Below the pieces are notes generated by a model. It ran no database searches and was not told where the DNA came from. It saw only the letters and a list, made by a program, of their open reading frames with translations. From CAWKKW01 sp963850345 (lineage in GTDB: Bacteria; Acidobacteriota; Terriglobia; Terriglobales; Acidobacteriaceae): DNA of 64,000 nucleotides. The DNA is taken from assembly GCA_963850345.1 (NCBI GenBank), contig CAWKKW010000002.1, positions 620,001 through 684,000 on the forward strand. The letters are read 5' to 3'. Position 1 is the stretch's first letter. Each line of letters starts with the position of its first letter. The translations under genes and the position numbers were made by a program. Positions 29,801 through 38,059 of this stretch are shown one piece after another.

Positions 29801-31927
29801 TCTCGCGATCGCTTCCATTGGACCAGACGCGACGCATAACCTGGGGCTGTTTACTGCAGCGAGCGAGAGGTCTGGCGACAGCAATGGAAGAAGTTCCGCC
29901 TCTGAAAGTCGAACCGCCAGCATCGCTCCGCCCGGCAGGCTCTGCATCAGCTGCGCACGACAGGCAACAGCTTGCAGCGCATTGTCCAGCGACATCACTC
30001 CAGCCAGGGTCGCTGCCACAAATTCGCCCACGCTATGACCGACCAGATACTTCGGACTGATGCCCCACTCGTTCCAAAGCAGTGCCGTCGCGTAAGACGT
30101 GACGAAGAGCGCAGGCTGCGCAAAGCGCGTCGAACGCAGCCGCTCGGCGGCCTCGTCGGTCTTCTCCTTCGGGAACAGGACCTCCCGCAAGTCCGCACCG
30201 ATCTCCATCAGCAGCTTTCGCGCACACAGGTCAACGGCAGCTTTGTACACCGGCTCGGAGCGGTACAAGTCCTCACCCATGCCGAGATATTGCGCACCCT
30301 GGCCAGGAAACAAGAACGCGACGCCCGAGCTGCCAGCTGCGCGTACAGCATCCCGCTGTTTTGGTTCTGCAAGCCGCAGCTTCGAAGCCGCCTGTTCCCG
30401 GCTGTCCGCGACCACCGCAACTCTCAGTGGAAATTCCCGTCGTCCTGAAGCCAATGTGAATGCCGCATCTTCAAGGCTCAGTTCCTGGGTCGATTCCAAA
30501 CGATCCGCCAGCTTGTATTGCATCGCCTGAAGAGCTGCGCGATTCTTGGCCGAGACTACGAAGAGCTGCGAACTGCGCTTCGATGGCTCCATGCTCGCAG
30601 GAGGCGCTTCTTCGAGAACCAGGTGAACGTTGGTGCCGCCAACCCCAAACGCGCTCACGCCGGCCCGGCGAATCTTGTCGCTGCGCCGCCATGCAGCAAT
30701 CTTCGCGTTCACATAGAAGGGGCCATCTGCAAAATTGATATTCGGATTCGGAGACTGGTAGTGGAGCGTGGGTGGCATCGCCTCATGCTTGAGCATCAGA
30801 GCTGTCTTGATCAGCCCGGTAACGCCGGACGCCGCGTCCAGGTGACCTACCGAGCTCTTCAGCGAACCAACCGCACAAAACTGCCTCTGGTCGGTGGTGG
30901 ATGCAAAGGCCTGGGTGAGTGCGCTCAATTCAATGGGGTCGCCGAGCGGCGTGCCGGTTCCGTGGCATTCCACGTAGCCGATACTGTCTGCCGTGACACC
31001 CGCGGACTGATGTGCGCGTGCAACTGCCGCGGCTTGACCGTCGATACTGGGCGCCGCATACCCCATCTTTCCGGAGCCGTCGTTGTTGACTCCGTGGCCC
31101 AGGATCAATGCATAGATGTGATCGCCATCGCGGATGGCTTCGTCGGCGCGCTTGAGCAGCACCATCCCCGCGCCTGAGCCGAAGACGGTTCCGTTCGCTC
31201 CCGCGTCAAACGGCCGGCAGTGGCCGTCCGGCGAAACCATGCCACCTTCCTGGTACAGGTAGCCACGCTTCTGCGGAAACGAAATCGAAACACCACCCGC
31301 CAGCACCATGTCGGCATTTCCGTTGCGCAGGCAATCGCAGGCCTGCGCCACGGCCAACAACGATGTAGAGCAGGCGGACTGAACCGTTACCGCAGGCCCG
31401 CGCAGGTTGAGTTTGTAGCTGATGCGCGTAGCAAGAAAGTCCTGCCCGTTCCCGATCAACTCCGAAAACGAGCCGGTCTGGTAATTCTCGGTAAACTGCC
31501 GGACAAATTCCGGGTCGCTCGCCAGGTGCAGTAAAAGGTAAGTGTTGATGCTAGAGCCGGCGAAGACGCCGATGTTTCCTGGATAGCGAGCGGGATCATA
31601 ACCTGCGTCTTCGAGGGTCTCCCATGCGCACTCCAGCAGCACGCGTTGTTGCGGGTCGGTGACGGCGGCCTCGCGTGGCAGGAAGCTGAAAGCCTCGGCA
31701 TCAAACTGGTCGACATTCGGCAGAATGCCCCGAGCCTTCACATATCGCTCTGAGGGGCGAAGCTGCGTGTGGCTCCGATCTTCTAGTTCTTCGTCCTGCA
31801 GAAAGGAGATCGCTTCAACGCCGGCACACAGGTTCTTCCAGAGTTCCGCGACCGTTCCGGCGCCAGGAAACTTCCCTGCCATGCCGATGATCGCAATTGC
31901 CCCGGGTTTGTGTGATATCGAGCCCAT
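23831..31927 (-). CDS. Hybrid PKS-NRPS: KS-AT-ACP-aminotransferase-C-A-PCP
   Basis: The 2698-residue enzyme starts with a ketosynthase (10-440; C186 in 'VQSACSTS', 'ECHGTGT' and 'SSVGHLD'). The acyltransferase (535-850) has 'GHSVGE' with S632 and 'HAFHS' at 728-732, a malonyl-type pattern. The ACP has 'LGFDSL' (S969). A Pro/Ala-rich linker (1020-1150) leads to a class III PLP aminotransferase (1185-1605; K1441 in 'ATYGKVAGGGMPLG'). Then come a C domain (1630-2065; HHIVCDG 1765-1771), an A domain (2085-2575) and a PCP ('LGADSL', S2625). No KR, DH or ER is present, fitting beta-amination in place of reduction as in MycA/ItuA. Specificity residues read by eye are D-I-M-Q-C-G-M-I-W-K, close to a glycine code. 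Confidence 0.95.
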   Translation of the reverse strand: MGSISHKPGAIAIIGMAGKFPGAGTVAELWKNLCAGVEAISFLQDEELEDRSHTQLRPSERYVKARGILPNVDQFDAEAFSFLPREAAVTDPQQRVLLECAWETLEDAGYDPARYPGNIGVFAGSSINTYLLLHLASDPEFVRQFTENYQTGSFSELIGNGQDFLATRISYKLNLRGPAVTVQSACSTSLLAVAQACDCLRNGNADMVLAGGVSISFPQKRGYLYQEGGMVSPDGHCRPFDAGANGTVFGSGAGMVLLKRADEAIRDGDHIYALILGHGVNNDGSGKMGYAAPSIDGQAAAVARAHQSAGVTADSIGYVECHGTGTPLGDPIELSALTQAFASTTDQRQFCAVGSLKSSVGHLDAASGVTGLIKTALMLKHEAMPPTLHYQSPNPNINFADGPFYVNAKIAAWRRSDKIRRAGVSAFGVGGTNVHLVLEEAPPASMEPSKRSSQLFVVSAKNRAALQAMQYKLADRLESTQELSLEDAAFTLASGRREFPLRVAVVADSREQAASKLRLAEPKQRDAVRAAGSSGVAFLFPGQGAQYLGMGEDLYRSEPVYKAAVDLCARKLLMEIGADLREVLFPKEKTDEAAERLRSTRFAQPALFVTSYATALLWNEWGISPKYLVGHSVGEFVAATLAGVMSLDNALQAVACRAQLMQSLPGGAMLAVRLSEAELLPLLSPDLSLAAVNSPRLCVASGPMEAIARLEETLKQRSKGCRRLNTSHAFHSSMVDSIVAPLSRFFESIRLHSPRIPIVSSVTGDLLTDEEAMSSEYWGKHCRETVRFAPAAETLLAFHPAASLEVGPGSTLTTLCRQAGSAREALAIVKSLPDADDADSAMKSMQEALAGLWSAGVSVKWSGYFGNELRSRVSLPTYAFQRQRHWVDAAPTKPAAPDPMEAVRQTVELSTHITKSKAPIPMPHVDSSACTSRLEDLKLELERMFEELSGVALLGEMQSANFLELGFDSLFLTQVAQEIRRKYGLKVTFRQMLEEYSSIDALAGFLLPNLPEEIKLETVAIPSVAEPAAVQAPSAVADVAAAPTLATPVLIHPASSNGALEAIMQMQLRTLGDLMQQQLHMLSGQGTSVRPATAQPALQSSIPAQGQLTSSVPVEQASTPATPPVVAASAPALQDAVPLKSSPRFERANAADASAKKGMNPEQLSFLEDLIARYTTKTAGSKQYAQQYRGVFADPRSASGFRPEWKEMVYSLVCARSAGSKFWDVDGNEYIDLVNGFGPTMFGHGPKFVVDAVKDQVELSIALGPHTPLAGETAELIAELTGAERVTFCNTGSEAVMAALRVARTVTGRDRVALFAGDYHGQFDEVLVKGLQRGGEPFSLPVAPGIPRKSVENVTVLEYGTQEALDYLQAHAEEFAAVLVEPVQSRHPKLQPKNFLTALRSITEQSETALIFDEVVTGFRLHAGGAQAYFGVRADLATYGKVAGGGMPLGVLAGKAKFMDALDGGAWQYGDASYPEVGVTFMAGTFVRHPVIMAATNATLKFIRNSGPELYNELNAKAAGFADDVNALFRRRGVPMFLEHCGSVMYFSLPHEFRFGSLLHYLLRERGVFILEGFPLYLTTEHTNADLQRVMAAMDESIGELQRVGLLPQNDSAGVSPEVKTEHIPGVSDDPLLAPLTAPQLEILLAAQASDDANCSFNESFSIHFEGELKADLLEQSWQELLENHDALRMTLISTGEAMAVHPRLRAPIRRVDLSNLAAEQIEVERRAILEAEGTTPFDLEAGPLVHATLLLKSSERSELIVTAHHIVCDGWSINVLVEELAARYSANVAGTRPQLERAMSFREYARTMNDEAVVAQRAVSKEFWTKEYESIPEMLDLPTDRPRGATRTFHGSTYFTELPADLMHAVRRAGSSQGCTLFATLMTSWQILLSKLSGVQEVVSLIPAAAQSQLEGGNLVGHCVHLLPVRTRFSQDQNISDVLRTVKQSVLNAYDHQDYTYGSLVQALKVPVQAGRLPLSEVQFNLERVGARVAFSGLKAEVRANGKRCVNFDLFLNIVESESGLRLECDFNTDLYDESTIARWLGYYRFLLEQLAKDPKFSVAHLQLLNERELEWMIHGLNQTEHLYPKSISIPELVARQTELAPDAIAVEFYGKKFTRQQLEGATDRLASWLHNRGIGTGQLVGIYTERSVEMLIALLGVLKSGAAYVPLDPLYPRERIMTIVEETEMSMLLTLERHLSELPEGLPTLCLDQEDWKNEVAQSQQAITVDAAARAYVIFTSGSTGKPKGVEITHRSVVNLLLAVAEEVGITTQDRLLAVTTLTFDIAAMELLLPLTSGATLIIAQRDDAADGSRLLDLLTATKATVLQSTPVTWGMLLEAGFRSHPGLKMLCGGEGWTRDMGNRLLAGGGRLWNMYGPTETTIWSSANEVLADGAPITIGPPLANTQFYVLDESVQPVPFGVTGELFIGGDGVALGYYQRPDLTQAKFMQDPFRPESRMYRTGDLVRQLENGRLQYLRRADHQIKLRGFRIELEEIERAIVETGLVEMAVVALKLDQTRDARLVAYLKAPTEAAIDTDQLRDLLLQRLPEYMVPSYFTVMEDFPLTANLKIDRKSLPDPSWSNVGRRKDYVAPKTASEKLLAGVWSEVLGIEHIGVNDSLLELGADSLKMFQIAARATRKGLRVSAKQLMKLRTISAITADLNRTVATENRTSEAAPVVRVSRDKYRVRVPDAQEVTPKA

Positions 31928-31970
31928 GTGGGTCGCCTGAACCTCGCCGCGAAAGTTCTCGCGAGTTCAC

Positions 31971-33887
31971 CTACGCTTTACGCTCCGTTAATGTTGCACG
32001 TGGCTCGCCATTCCTGCTGTTACCTAGAAGGTCACTGATCTTTCGTACTGTAGTAGCCGTAAAAAGGTCCATCAAGCTTAGTTTTCCTGGAAATGCCTTA
32101 TTCAGCTCGATGTGTAACTCCATCAGCAAGAGCGAAGTTCCCCCCACATCGAAGAAATTGTCTTCCACACTGATATCTTCGCGGCGCAACAGCCGGCGCC
32201 AGATTGCGAGGACAGTTTCGAGTGGATTCGCAGTCTCGGCAATGGTCCTGGTTTTTTCCTTTTTTGCCCCAATACTTTCCCTGGAAGTTTTCCCCAGCCC
32301 GCTCAGGAGCAGATCGCGGTCGATCTTCCCGTTGGCATTCAACGGCAGCGCATCAACGGGTACAAACCGCGAAGGGATGGCAGCGGCAGGAATGCGAAAA
32401 CTCAGGAATTCGTGGAGTGCCGCGGCCGGCGCACTCTGTGGCTGCTGCAGCTTTACGAATGCGACGAGTCGCTTCTCGGCAGAGTCGTCGCGAGCCGCGA
32501 GCACGACAGCCTCTTCGACCAGCGGATGACTTCTGAGATTCTCTTCCACCTCTGTGAGGTCGATCCGCCGGCCGGCAATCTTGATCTCCTGATCCATTCT
32601 GCCCAGGAACTCGAGGTTGCCATCGCGCAACCGCCGAACCCGGTCGCCTGTCAGGTACATTCGGGCAGAAAGGTCCGCAGAATAGGGATCCGGAACAAAC
32701 TTCGCGTCCGTGGCGGCTGGAGAGTCGACGTAGCCGAGCGCCACGCCGTCTCCGCCGGCGGCCAGTTCTCCAACGACCCCATCCGGAACCAGGCGCCGTT
32801 CCGCATCAACGACATAGATGGTAGTCGCGTCGATTGCCTTGCCGATGGGAAGACTGCTTCCGGCGCGGTAGCCAGCGGGAACCCGGTAGCACGCAGTAAA
32901 GGTCGTGTTCTCCGTGGGACCGTAGCCGTTGACCATCTGCAGCGAGGGATGAGCCTGCAACGTCCGCTCGACCCGGTGCGGCGAAACTACGTCTCCCCCT
33001 ACAATCAGCTGTCGCAACGGCGCGAACGCCTGCACCGCATGGTCGGCTAGTAAGTGGAACACGGAAGCCGACAGCCATAGAGTCGTGACCCCGCGCGATG
33101 CGATCTGGGCCTCATAATCGATGAGCGAGAGGCTGCGCGCAGGGGCAATCGCCAAACGCGCGCCATGCAAGAGGCTGCCCCATATCTCCAGCGTCGAAGC
33201 GTCAAAGCCGAGTGGAGAATGGAGCAGAAACGTCTCGTCTGGCCCGAAATCCAGATAGGTCTGGGCTGACACAAGTCGAACGATCCCTCGATGCGGAACG
33301 ACTACACCCTTGGGTTGGCCGGTCGACCCTGAGGTGAACATGACATAGGCCGGATCATTCGCCGATCCCTCCACCGGCACAAAGTCGCTGCCCGCCGGGA
33401 GCAACTCGTTCTCGAGCTGGGAGATCTGGAGTAGCTCGCAACCGCGCCACCAGGGCTGAGGCCAATCGTTCCTACGGAAGCTCTGGTCGCATAGCAGAAG
33501 CGACAATCCGCTGGTCCTCACCTGTCGCTGCAGCAATTGCGACGGAGAGCCTTTCAGTTCAAGCGGAACGTAGATGCCCCCCGCCATCAGAATGCCCAGA
33601 ATGGCAGCGATAGTCGAGCAGGAGCGTTCGGCCGCCAGGCCCACCATCGTGCCCGTACCCACCCCACGCCGGCGTAACGACGCCGCGATTCCCTGGGAAT
33701 GAGCCAGTAGTCCGGCATAGGTCAACGATTCCGTTTCGCTCTGAACCGCAATCGAATCCGGGTTCATCAGGGCTGCTTCTACAAACAGCCCGTGAACCGT
33801 CGCCGTGCGCGAGTACTCGGTACGCAAGGGCATTGCGTTGCGGGCGTGCCCGAGAGGCTCATTCTCCTGATGCAATGAATCCACCAT
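31971..33887 (-). CDS. Non-ribosomal peptide synthetase loading module, A-PCP
   Basis: The 638-residue protein has an adenylation domain (about 30-530) with 'FTSGSTGQPKG' (184-194), 'GYGPTENTT' and the catalytic Lys K521 in 'NANGKIDR', then a PCP with 'DVGGTS' (S585). It lacks a C domain, as expected for the start of an assembly line. Specificity residues aligned by eye are D229, A230, L233, W271, I295, G297, G321, T329, F330 and K521, very like the DAFWIGGTFK valine code. It therefore probably activates Val or a similar branched amino acid and hands it to the ketosynthase of the next protein. It begins 24 bases after the sugar epimerase gene and is followed by the hybrid gene after 43 bases. 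Confidence 0.95.
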   Translation of the reverse strand: MVDSLHQENEPLGHARNAMPLRTEYSRTATVHGLFVEAALMNPDSIAVQSETESLTYAGLLAHSQGIAASLRRRGVGTGTMVGLAAERSCSTIAAILGILMAGGIYVPLELKGSPSQLLQRQVRTSGLSLLLCDQSFRRNDWPQPWWRGCELLQISQLENELLPAGSDFVPVEGSANDPAYVMFTSGSTGQPKGVVVPHRGIVRLVSAQTYLDFGPDETFLLHSPLGFDASTLEIWGSLLHGARLAIAPARSLSLIDYEAQIASRGVTTLWLSASVFHLLADHAVQAFAPLRQLIVGGDVVSPHRVERTLQAHPSLQMVNGYGPTENTTFTACYRVPAGYRAGSSLPIGKAIDATTIYVVDAERRLVPDGVVGELAAGGDGVALGYVDSPAATDAKFVPDPYSADLSARMYLTGDRVRRLRDGNLEFLGRMDQEIKIAGRRIDLTEVEENLRSHPLVEEAVVLAARDDSAEKRLVAFVKLQQPQSAPAAALHEFLSFRIPAAAIPSRFVPVDALPLNANGKIDRDLLLSGLGKTSRESIGAKKEKTRTIAETANPLETVLAIWRRLLRREDISVEDNFFDVGGTSLLLMELHIELNKAFPGKLSLMDLFTATTVRKISDLLGNSRNGEPRATLTERKA

Positions 33888-33911
33888 ACTTCTCCACGCG
33901 GACCAACAGCA

Positions 33912-34898
33912 TCATGCCATGACTTTCGTTTGCAATTTTGAACGAGTGAGTTCCACCTGCGCCTGGTTGGCATACCAGTCCACCGTCCTGCGCAGGCCTT
34001 CAACGAAATCGACGCTGGGCTGGTACCCCATGTCCGACTGCGCCTTGCGAATGTCCGCGAGCGAATGCTGAATATCACCCGAACGCGGCGGTCCAAACGT
34101 GGGAGCCTCCGAGCGGCCCAGCAGATCGCACAGGATGCTGTGGGTCTCGAGCAGCGAATATCGCTTCCCACACGCGGCGTTGTACACCTTGCCGCTGACC
34201 TTGTCTGCCGGGGCGGTCGCGGCCAGCATGTTGGCATGCAGCACATTCTCGATGTAGGTGAAGTCTCTGCTCTGGCTGCCGTCTCCATTCATGGTCACGG
34301 GTTTACCCGCCAGCATGCTGGTGATGAACTTAGCCAACACTCCCGAATATGGCGAATCGGCCGCCTGGAATGGGCCGAAGACGTTGAAGTAGCGAAGACA
34401 CACTGTCTCCATGCCGTAAACCCGGGCGAAGCTCTGCATGTAATGTTCGCCGGTTAGCTTCTGAACCGCATAAGGCGAGATCGGCGCCGTCGGCATTGCT
34501 TCATGCTTGGGCAGCGACTCAGACTCTCCATATGCGGAAGAAGAGGCCGCATACACGACCCTCCGCACACCGGCCTGTTTGGCGGCGAGCAGCAGGCTTA
34601 AGGTTCCCTCCACATTCGACTGATGGCTCTTCAACGGATCCATCACCGACTTGGGTACAGAGGGCAATGCCCCTTCGTGGAAGATAACGTCTACGTCCTG
34701 GCAGAGATCGGTGACCAGTTCGGTATCGCGCAGATCGCCTTCGACAAACTGCATCGAGGGCAGGACTCCGGCCAAATTGCTCAGACGGCCGGTCGAGAGA
34801 TTGTCGAGCCCGCGAACGTCATAGCCCTTGTGAACCAAGTCCCGCGCCAAAGACGATCCAATAAACCCGGCAGCTCCGGTAATCAATATTTTCTTCAT
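33912..34898 (-). CDS. NAD-dependent nucleotide-sugar epimerase (WbpP/GalE-like)
   Basis: The ATG at 34898 starts the conserved 'MKKILITGAAGFIGSS', so the longer upstream frame was rejected. The 328-residue extended SDR binds NAD through GAAGFIG (residues 8-14) and has the YxxxK catalytic pair in 'SPYAVQKLTGE', with 'AASSSAYGE' supplying the Ser/Thr. It resembles WbpP-type UDP-GlcNAc 4-epimerases and related uronate epimerases. With the dehydrogenase just upstream it could produce a UDP-hexosaminuronic acid. Gaps of 53 bases before it and 24 bases before the synthetase gene suggest one operon. Confidence 0.88.
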   Translation of the reverse strand: MKKILITGAAGFIGSSLARDLVHKGYDVRGLDNLSTGRLSNLAGVLPSMQFVEGDLRDTELVTDLCQDVDVIFHEGALPSVPKSVMDPLKSHQSNVEGTLSLLLAAKQAGVRRVVYAASSSAYGESESLPKHEAMPTAPISPYAVQKLTGEHYMQSFARVYGMETVCLRYFNVFGPFQAADSPYSGVLAKFITSMLAGKPVTMNGDGSQSRDFTYIENVLHANMLAATAPADKVSGKVYNAACGKRYSLLETHSILCDLLGRSEAPTFGPPRSGDIQHSLADIRKAQSDMGYQPSVDFVEGLRRTVDWYANQAQVELTRSKLQTKVMA

Positions 34899-34951
34899 GG
34901 ATGAGAATTCCCCGCGCGGGCACCGCGTTCCGCCCGCCTTCCGGTACAGCG

Positions 34952-36298
34952 TTAAGCGCGCACCACGTTGGTTTGATCCAGGCCGGCCGTCGCGTTTCGT
35001 GTGTCGATCACCAGTTTCGATTCGCGCACGATGCGCGCGTAATCGTAGTCCGTATGGTCGGTCGCAATCAGCACGCAATCGTAACTCGACAAATCATCTA
35101 AGCTGGTCGACTGCATGTTGAGGTCGTAGTGACGTCCGCGTCCGACTGCCGGGATAAAGGGATCGTTGTAGCTGACGACCGCCTCCCGCTTCCGCAACAG
35201 CTCGATCAAGGTCAGCGAGGGAGACTCACGCAGATCGTCGATGTCGCGCTTGTAGGCCAGGCCGAGCACCAGGATATTGCTTCCCTTCACCGATTTGCCC
35301 TGATGGTTCAGCGCCTCGGCTACGCAATCCACCACGCGGTAAGGCATGGCTGTGTTGATTTCCCCCGCCAGATCGATAAAGCGCGTCGCGAAGTCCACTT
35401 CCTTTGCCTTCCACGACAGGTAAAACGGGTCGATCGGAATGCAGTGGCCGCCGAGACCGGGACCGGGATAGAAGGCCTGAAATCCGAACGGCTTGGTGGA
35501 CGCCGCGCCGATGATCTCCCAGATATCCAGATCGAGGCGCAGGCAGAGCAGCTTCAATTCATTGACCAGTGCGATATTTACGCAGCGGTAGATGTTCTCA
35601 AGCAGCTTGGTCATCTCGGCAGCGGCCGGGCTTGAGACCGGGATGATCCGGCGGAAGATGGAGTTGTAGAGCTCGCCGGCGAGACTTCCGCTCAAGGGTG
35701 ACGGCGCGCCGATGACCTTGGGAATATCTGCCCGCTCAACCTGAGTGTTGCCTGGATCTTCGCGCTCGGGCGAGTAGGCGACGTGGAAACACTGGGCCTC
35801 GTCACGTCCATCACGATAATGCTTCAGCCCCTGACCATTCCCTGCCTCAAGCAGCGGAATCAGAACCTCTTCTGTGGTGCCGGGATAGGTAGTGCTTTCC
35901 AGAATGATCAGTTGACCAGGCTGGAGGTGCGGCGCCAGGGCGCGTGCCGTCTCTTCGATGTAGGTCATGTCCGGACCCTGATGTTCATCGAGAGGCGTAG
36001 GCACGCAGATCATCACGGCGTCCATCCCTCGAATCCCAGAGTAGTCGGCGGTGGCGCTGAAGCCTTTTTCCAGCAACTGCTGAATCTCTTCCATCAGGAT
36101 GCGCTTGATGTAGGAGCGGCCGCCGTTCAGTGCCTCTACCTTTGAAGAGTCGATATCAAAGCCGGTGACCTGAAAGCCTACCCGGGAATACAGCATTGCG
36201 AGCGGGAGGCCTACGTACCCGAGCCCCACAACTCCAAGCGTTGCTGTGCGTGATTGGATCTTTGCCTTAAGCGGATGCGGAACAGCTAATGTCGTCAT
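34952..36298 (-). CDS. UDP-N-acetylhexosamine/UDP-glucose 6-dehydrogenase family (WbpA-like)
   Basis: The ATG at 36298 gives 448 residues; the longer frame would need a TTG. 'LGVVGLGYVGLPLA' is the NAD-binding fold near residue 22. 'GPGLGGHCIPIDPFYLSWKA' carries the catalytic Cys, and its IPIDPFYL form is typical of the UDP-GlcNAc and UDP-ManNAc group rather than UDP-glucose dehydrogenase. 'LGLAYKRDIDDLRESP' marks the C-terminal nucleotide domain. The enzyme oxidises C6 of a nucleotide sugar to a carboxylate in two NAD-dependent steps. It probably supplies an acidic sugar to the nearby exopolysaccharide or to a glycosylated cluster product. Confidence 0.9.
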   Translation of the reverse strand: MTTLAVPHPLKAKIQSRTATLGVVGLGYVGLPLAMLYSRVGFQVTGFDIDSSKVEALNGGRSYIKRILMEEIQQLLEKGFSATADYSGIRGMDAVMICVPTPLDEHQGPDMTYIEETARALAPHLQPGQLIILESTTYPGTTEEVLIPLLEAGNGQGLKHYRDGRDEAQCFHVAYSPEREDPGNTQVERADIPKVIGAPSPLSGSLAGELYNSIFRRIIPVSSPAAAEMTKLLENIYRCVNIALVNELKLLCLRLDLDIWEIIGAASTKPFGFQAFYPGPGLGGHCIPIDPFYLSWKAKEVDFATRFIDLAGEINTAMPYRVVDCVAEALNHQGKSVKGSNILVLGLAYKRDIDDLRESPSLTLIELLRKREAVVSYNDPFIPAVGRGRHYDLNMQSTSLDDLSSYDCVLIATDHTDYDYARIVRESKLVIDTRNATAGLDQTNVVRA

Positions 36299-36394
36299 AG
36301 ATTTTTTGTGCCTCAAAACACCAAAGCGGAGTAGTACAGCATTAACCTCATAGCACGTGACGGACCGGAACCGACGAGACCCGGTCCAACCAAT

Positions 36395-37696
36395 TCAGGG
36401 CAAGTTCTCAGGATTGCGTGGCTGGAGCATCGCCACCGCATCGACGTGTGAATTGTTTTGCACATTCCTCCTCATCTGACGACCATCACTTCCCAGGTGA
36501 TTGCCAAGGTGAGCCCAGTAGATCTCCTGCATCTTTCTCTCAGCGAACTTCACATCGAAACGCTGCACTGCCTTCAACGCTTGCGCTGCGTAAGTCCCGC
36601 GTACCGCAGGATCGAGCAGGGTTCTGATCGCGCCGACCAGACCTTCCAGGTCGCCGGCTGGGATCAGGATCCCGCTTCCGCCCAACGCTTCCCGATTTCC
36701 CCCTACATCTGTGGCAATAATGGGTAATTCCGCGGCCATGTACTCGAGTAAGGAATTGGAGAATCCTTCGCCCATCGAGCAGAGGACTGCTATGTCCATG
36801 GCCGCTAGATAGGGACGAACATCGTTCGCAGCGCCGGGCAGAAGGAAAACGGATTCGAGACCGGCGTGCTTTACCTGGGCTTCGATCTCCTCGCGCAGTT
36901 CACCATCCCCGACCAGGACGAACCGGAGCCGCCTATCCCGCCGATATGCTAAGGCCGCAGCTTCCACAAAAAGATCCACACCCTTAATTCTGCGCAATCC
37001 GGATACATTCCCAACCAGGATGTGTTCATCGCTCAGACCGAGTTGCCGCCGCATGCGAGCCCGATCGCCGGGCCGCGGCTGCATCTGCAAAGGATCGATG
37101 CCGTTGTAGACCACGCAAAGTTTGGGGCGGGAAAGCCACTCCGACTCTGAAACCTTTTGCAACACCGCTTCAGAGTTGGCGATGATTCGGTCGACTAGTA
37201 GATTGCTGACCCATTGCATGCGAAGACCGAGACGATTCGGCCCTTCCTTCATCGCATGATTCAGGTTTCGACGCGTGCCGAGAATGATTGGGATCCCCGC
37301 CAGGCGACCAGCCCACGGTCCGAGCAGGTTCGATTCAGAGAAGAACGCCTGTAGAATGTGGAACTTCTCGCTGCGCATCCATCGCAGCAGTTCTTTGAGA
37401 GCAGCCATTCCCGAACGCGAGCGAATCGCCTCGATTTGGAAGTGCTTCACGCTGCAGCCGGCTACTTGCGGAGTCAACCACTCCGTGCCTCGCAGCACGC
37501 AAATCTGAGGCGCCAACCCGCTCTTCCAGGCGATCTCGACCAACTGCAGTAACTGGCGCTCGGTTCCACCTGCGGTGATGGCCGACATCTCGTCAATCAG
37601 GAACAGGATTCTGGGAACACTGCGCTCATCTTTGTAGATACTGCTACCGGCCACCCCGGTCGCCGGGTCGAACTTGCGGGTCTCTGTTGCTTCCAT
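36395..37696 (-). CDS. GT4-family glycosyltransferase
   Basis: This 433-residue cytoplasmic enzyme has a GT-B fold. The N-terminal half carries 'AGGTERQLLQLV' (acceptor side) and the C-terminal half 'GNVSGLRRIKGVDLFVEA' and 'CSMGEGFSNSLLEYMAAELP', where the E-x7-E-like motif binds the nucleotide sugar. It would add one sugar to a polyprenyl-linked or other acceptor. It is the first gene of a minus-strand run leading through the sugar dehydrogenase, the epimerase and the three synthetases. The donor and acceptor are not known. Confidence 0.92.
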   Translation of the reverse strand: MEATETRKFDPATGVAGSSIYKDERSVPRILFLIDEMSAITAGGTERQLLQLVEIAWKSGLAPQICVLRGTEWLTPQVAGCSVKHFQIEAIRSRSGMAALKELLRWMRSEKFHILQAFFSESNLLGPWAGRLAGIPIILGTRRNLNHAMKEGPNRLGLRMQWVSNLLVDRIIANSEAVLQKVSESEWLSRPKLCVVYNGIDPLQMQPRPGDRARMRRQLGLSDEHILVGNVSGLRRIKGVDLFVEAAALAYRRDRRLRFVLVGDGELREEIEAQVKHAGLESVFLLPGAANDVRPYLAAMDIAVLCSMGEGFSNSLLEYMAAELPIIATDVGGNREALGGSGILIPAGDLEGLVGAIRTLLDPAVRGTYAAQALKAVQRFDVKFAERKMQEIYWAHLGNHLGSDGRQMRRNVQNNSHVDAVAMLQPRNPENLP

Positions 37697-38059
37697 TCTT
37701 CTGACTCTCGTTGACCTGAATCTCTAGATCTGTTGCGCCCGTAGACCTGGGGAGATGTGCGGCACACGCGTGAGCTTGCAATTCAATCGCCGATCTGAAA
37801 TTCAGAGCCTTTGGCTCAATCCAAGAAGCGACTTGGCAGTCGTAAGTATTCCCTTTCTCACATATGCAGAAAGCTGCACATCCCGCCCAGAACATCGGCC
37901 GACTTACTGTCGTCACAGTGGGAGTGGCGCATAAGTTGTATCCGCGTGTACTATGGCCCTTCACATGCATCACGTGTGAAAGTCCGAGTAGCACCTGACA
38001 CAACCTTGTTCGCCTTGTGCGGCTTCAACCACCATCAACCCCGTGGGACCGAAAAAGTT
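37697..38059. promoter_or_regulatory. Divergent intergenic region with a dyad and a weak sigma-54-like element
   Basis: The region separates a glycosyltransferase gene (minus) from a deacetylase gene (plus) and must hold promoters for both. A dyad at 37960-37980 pairs TTCACATG with CGTGTGAA around a 5-base loop. TGGCGCATAAGTTGTA at 37925-37940 resembles a sigma-54 promoter but has GT where the invariant -12 GC is expected. Neither is proven. Confidence 0.35.
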
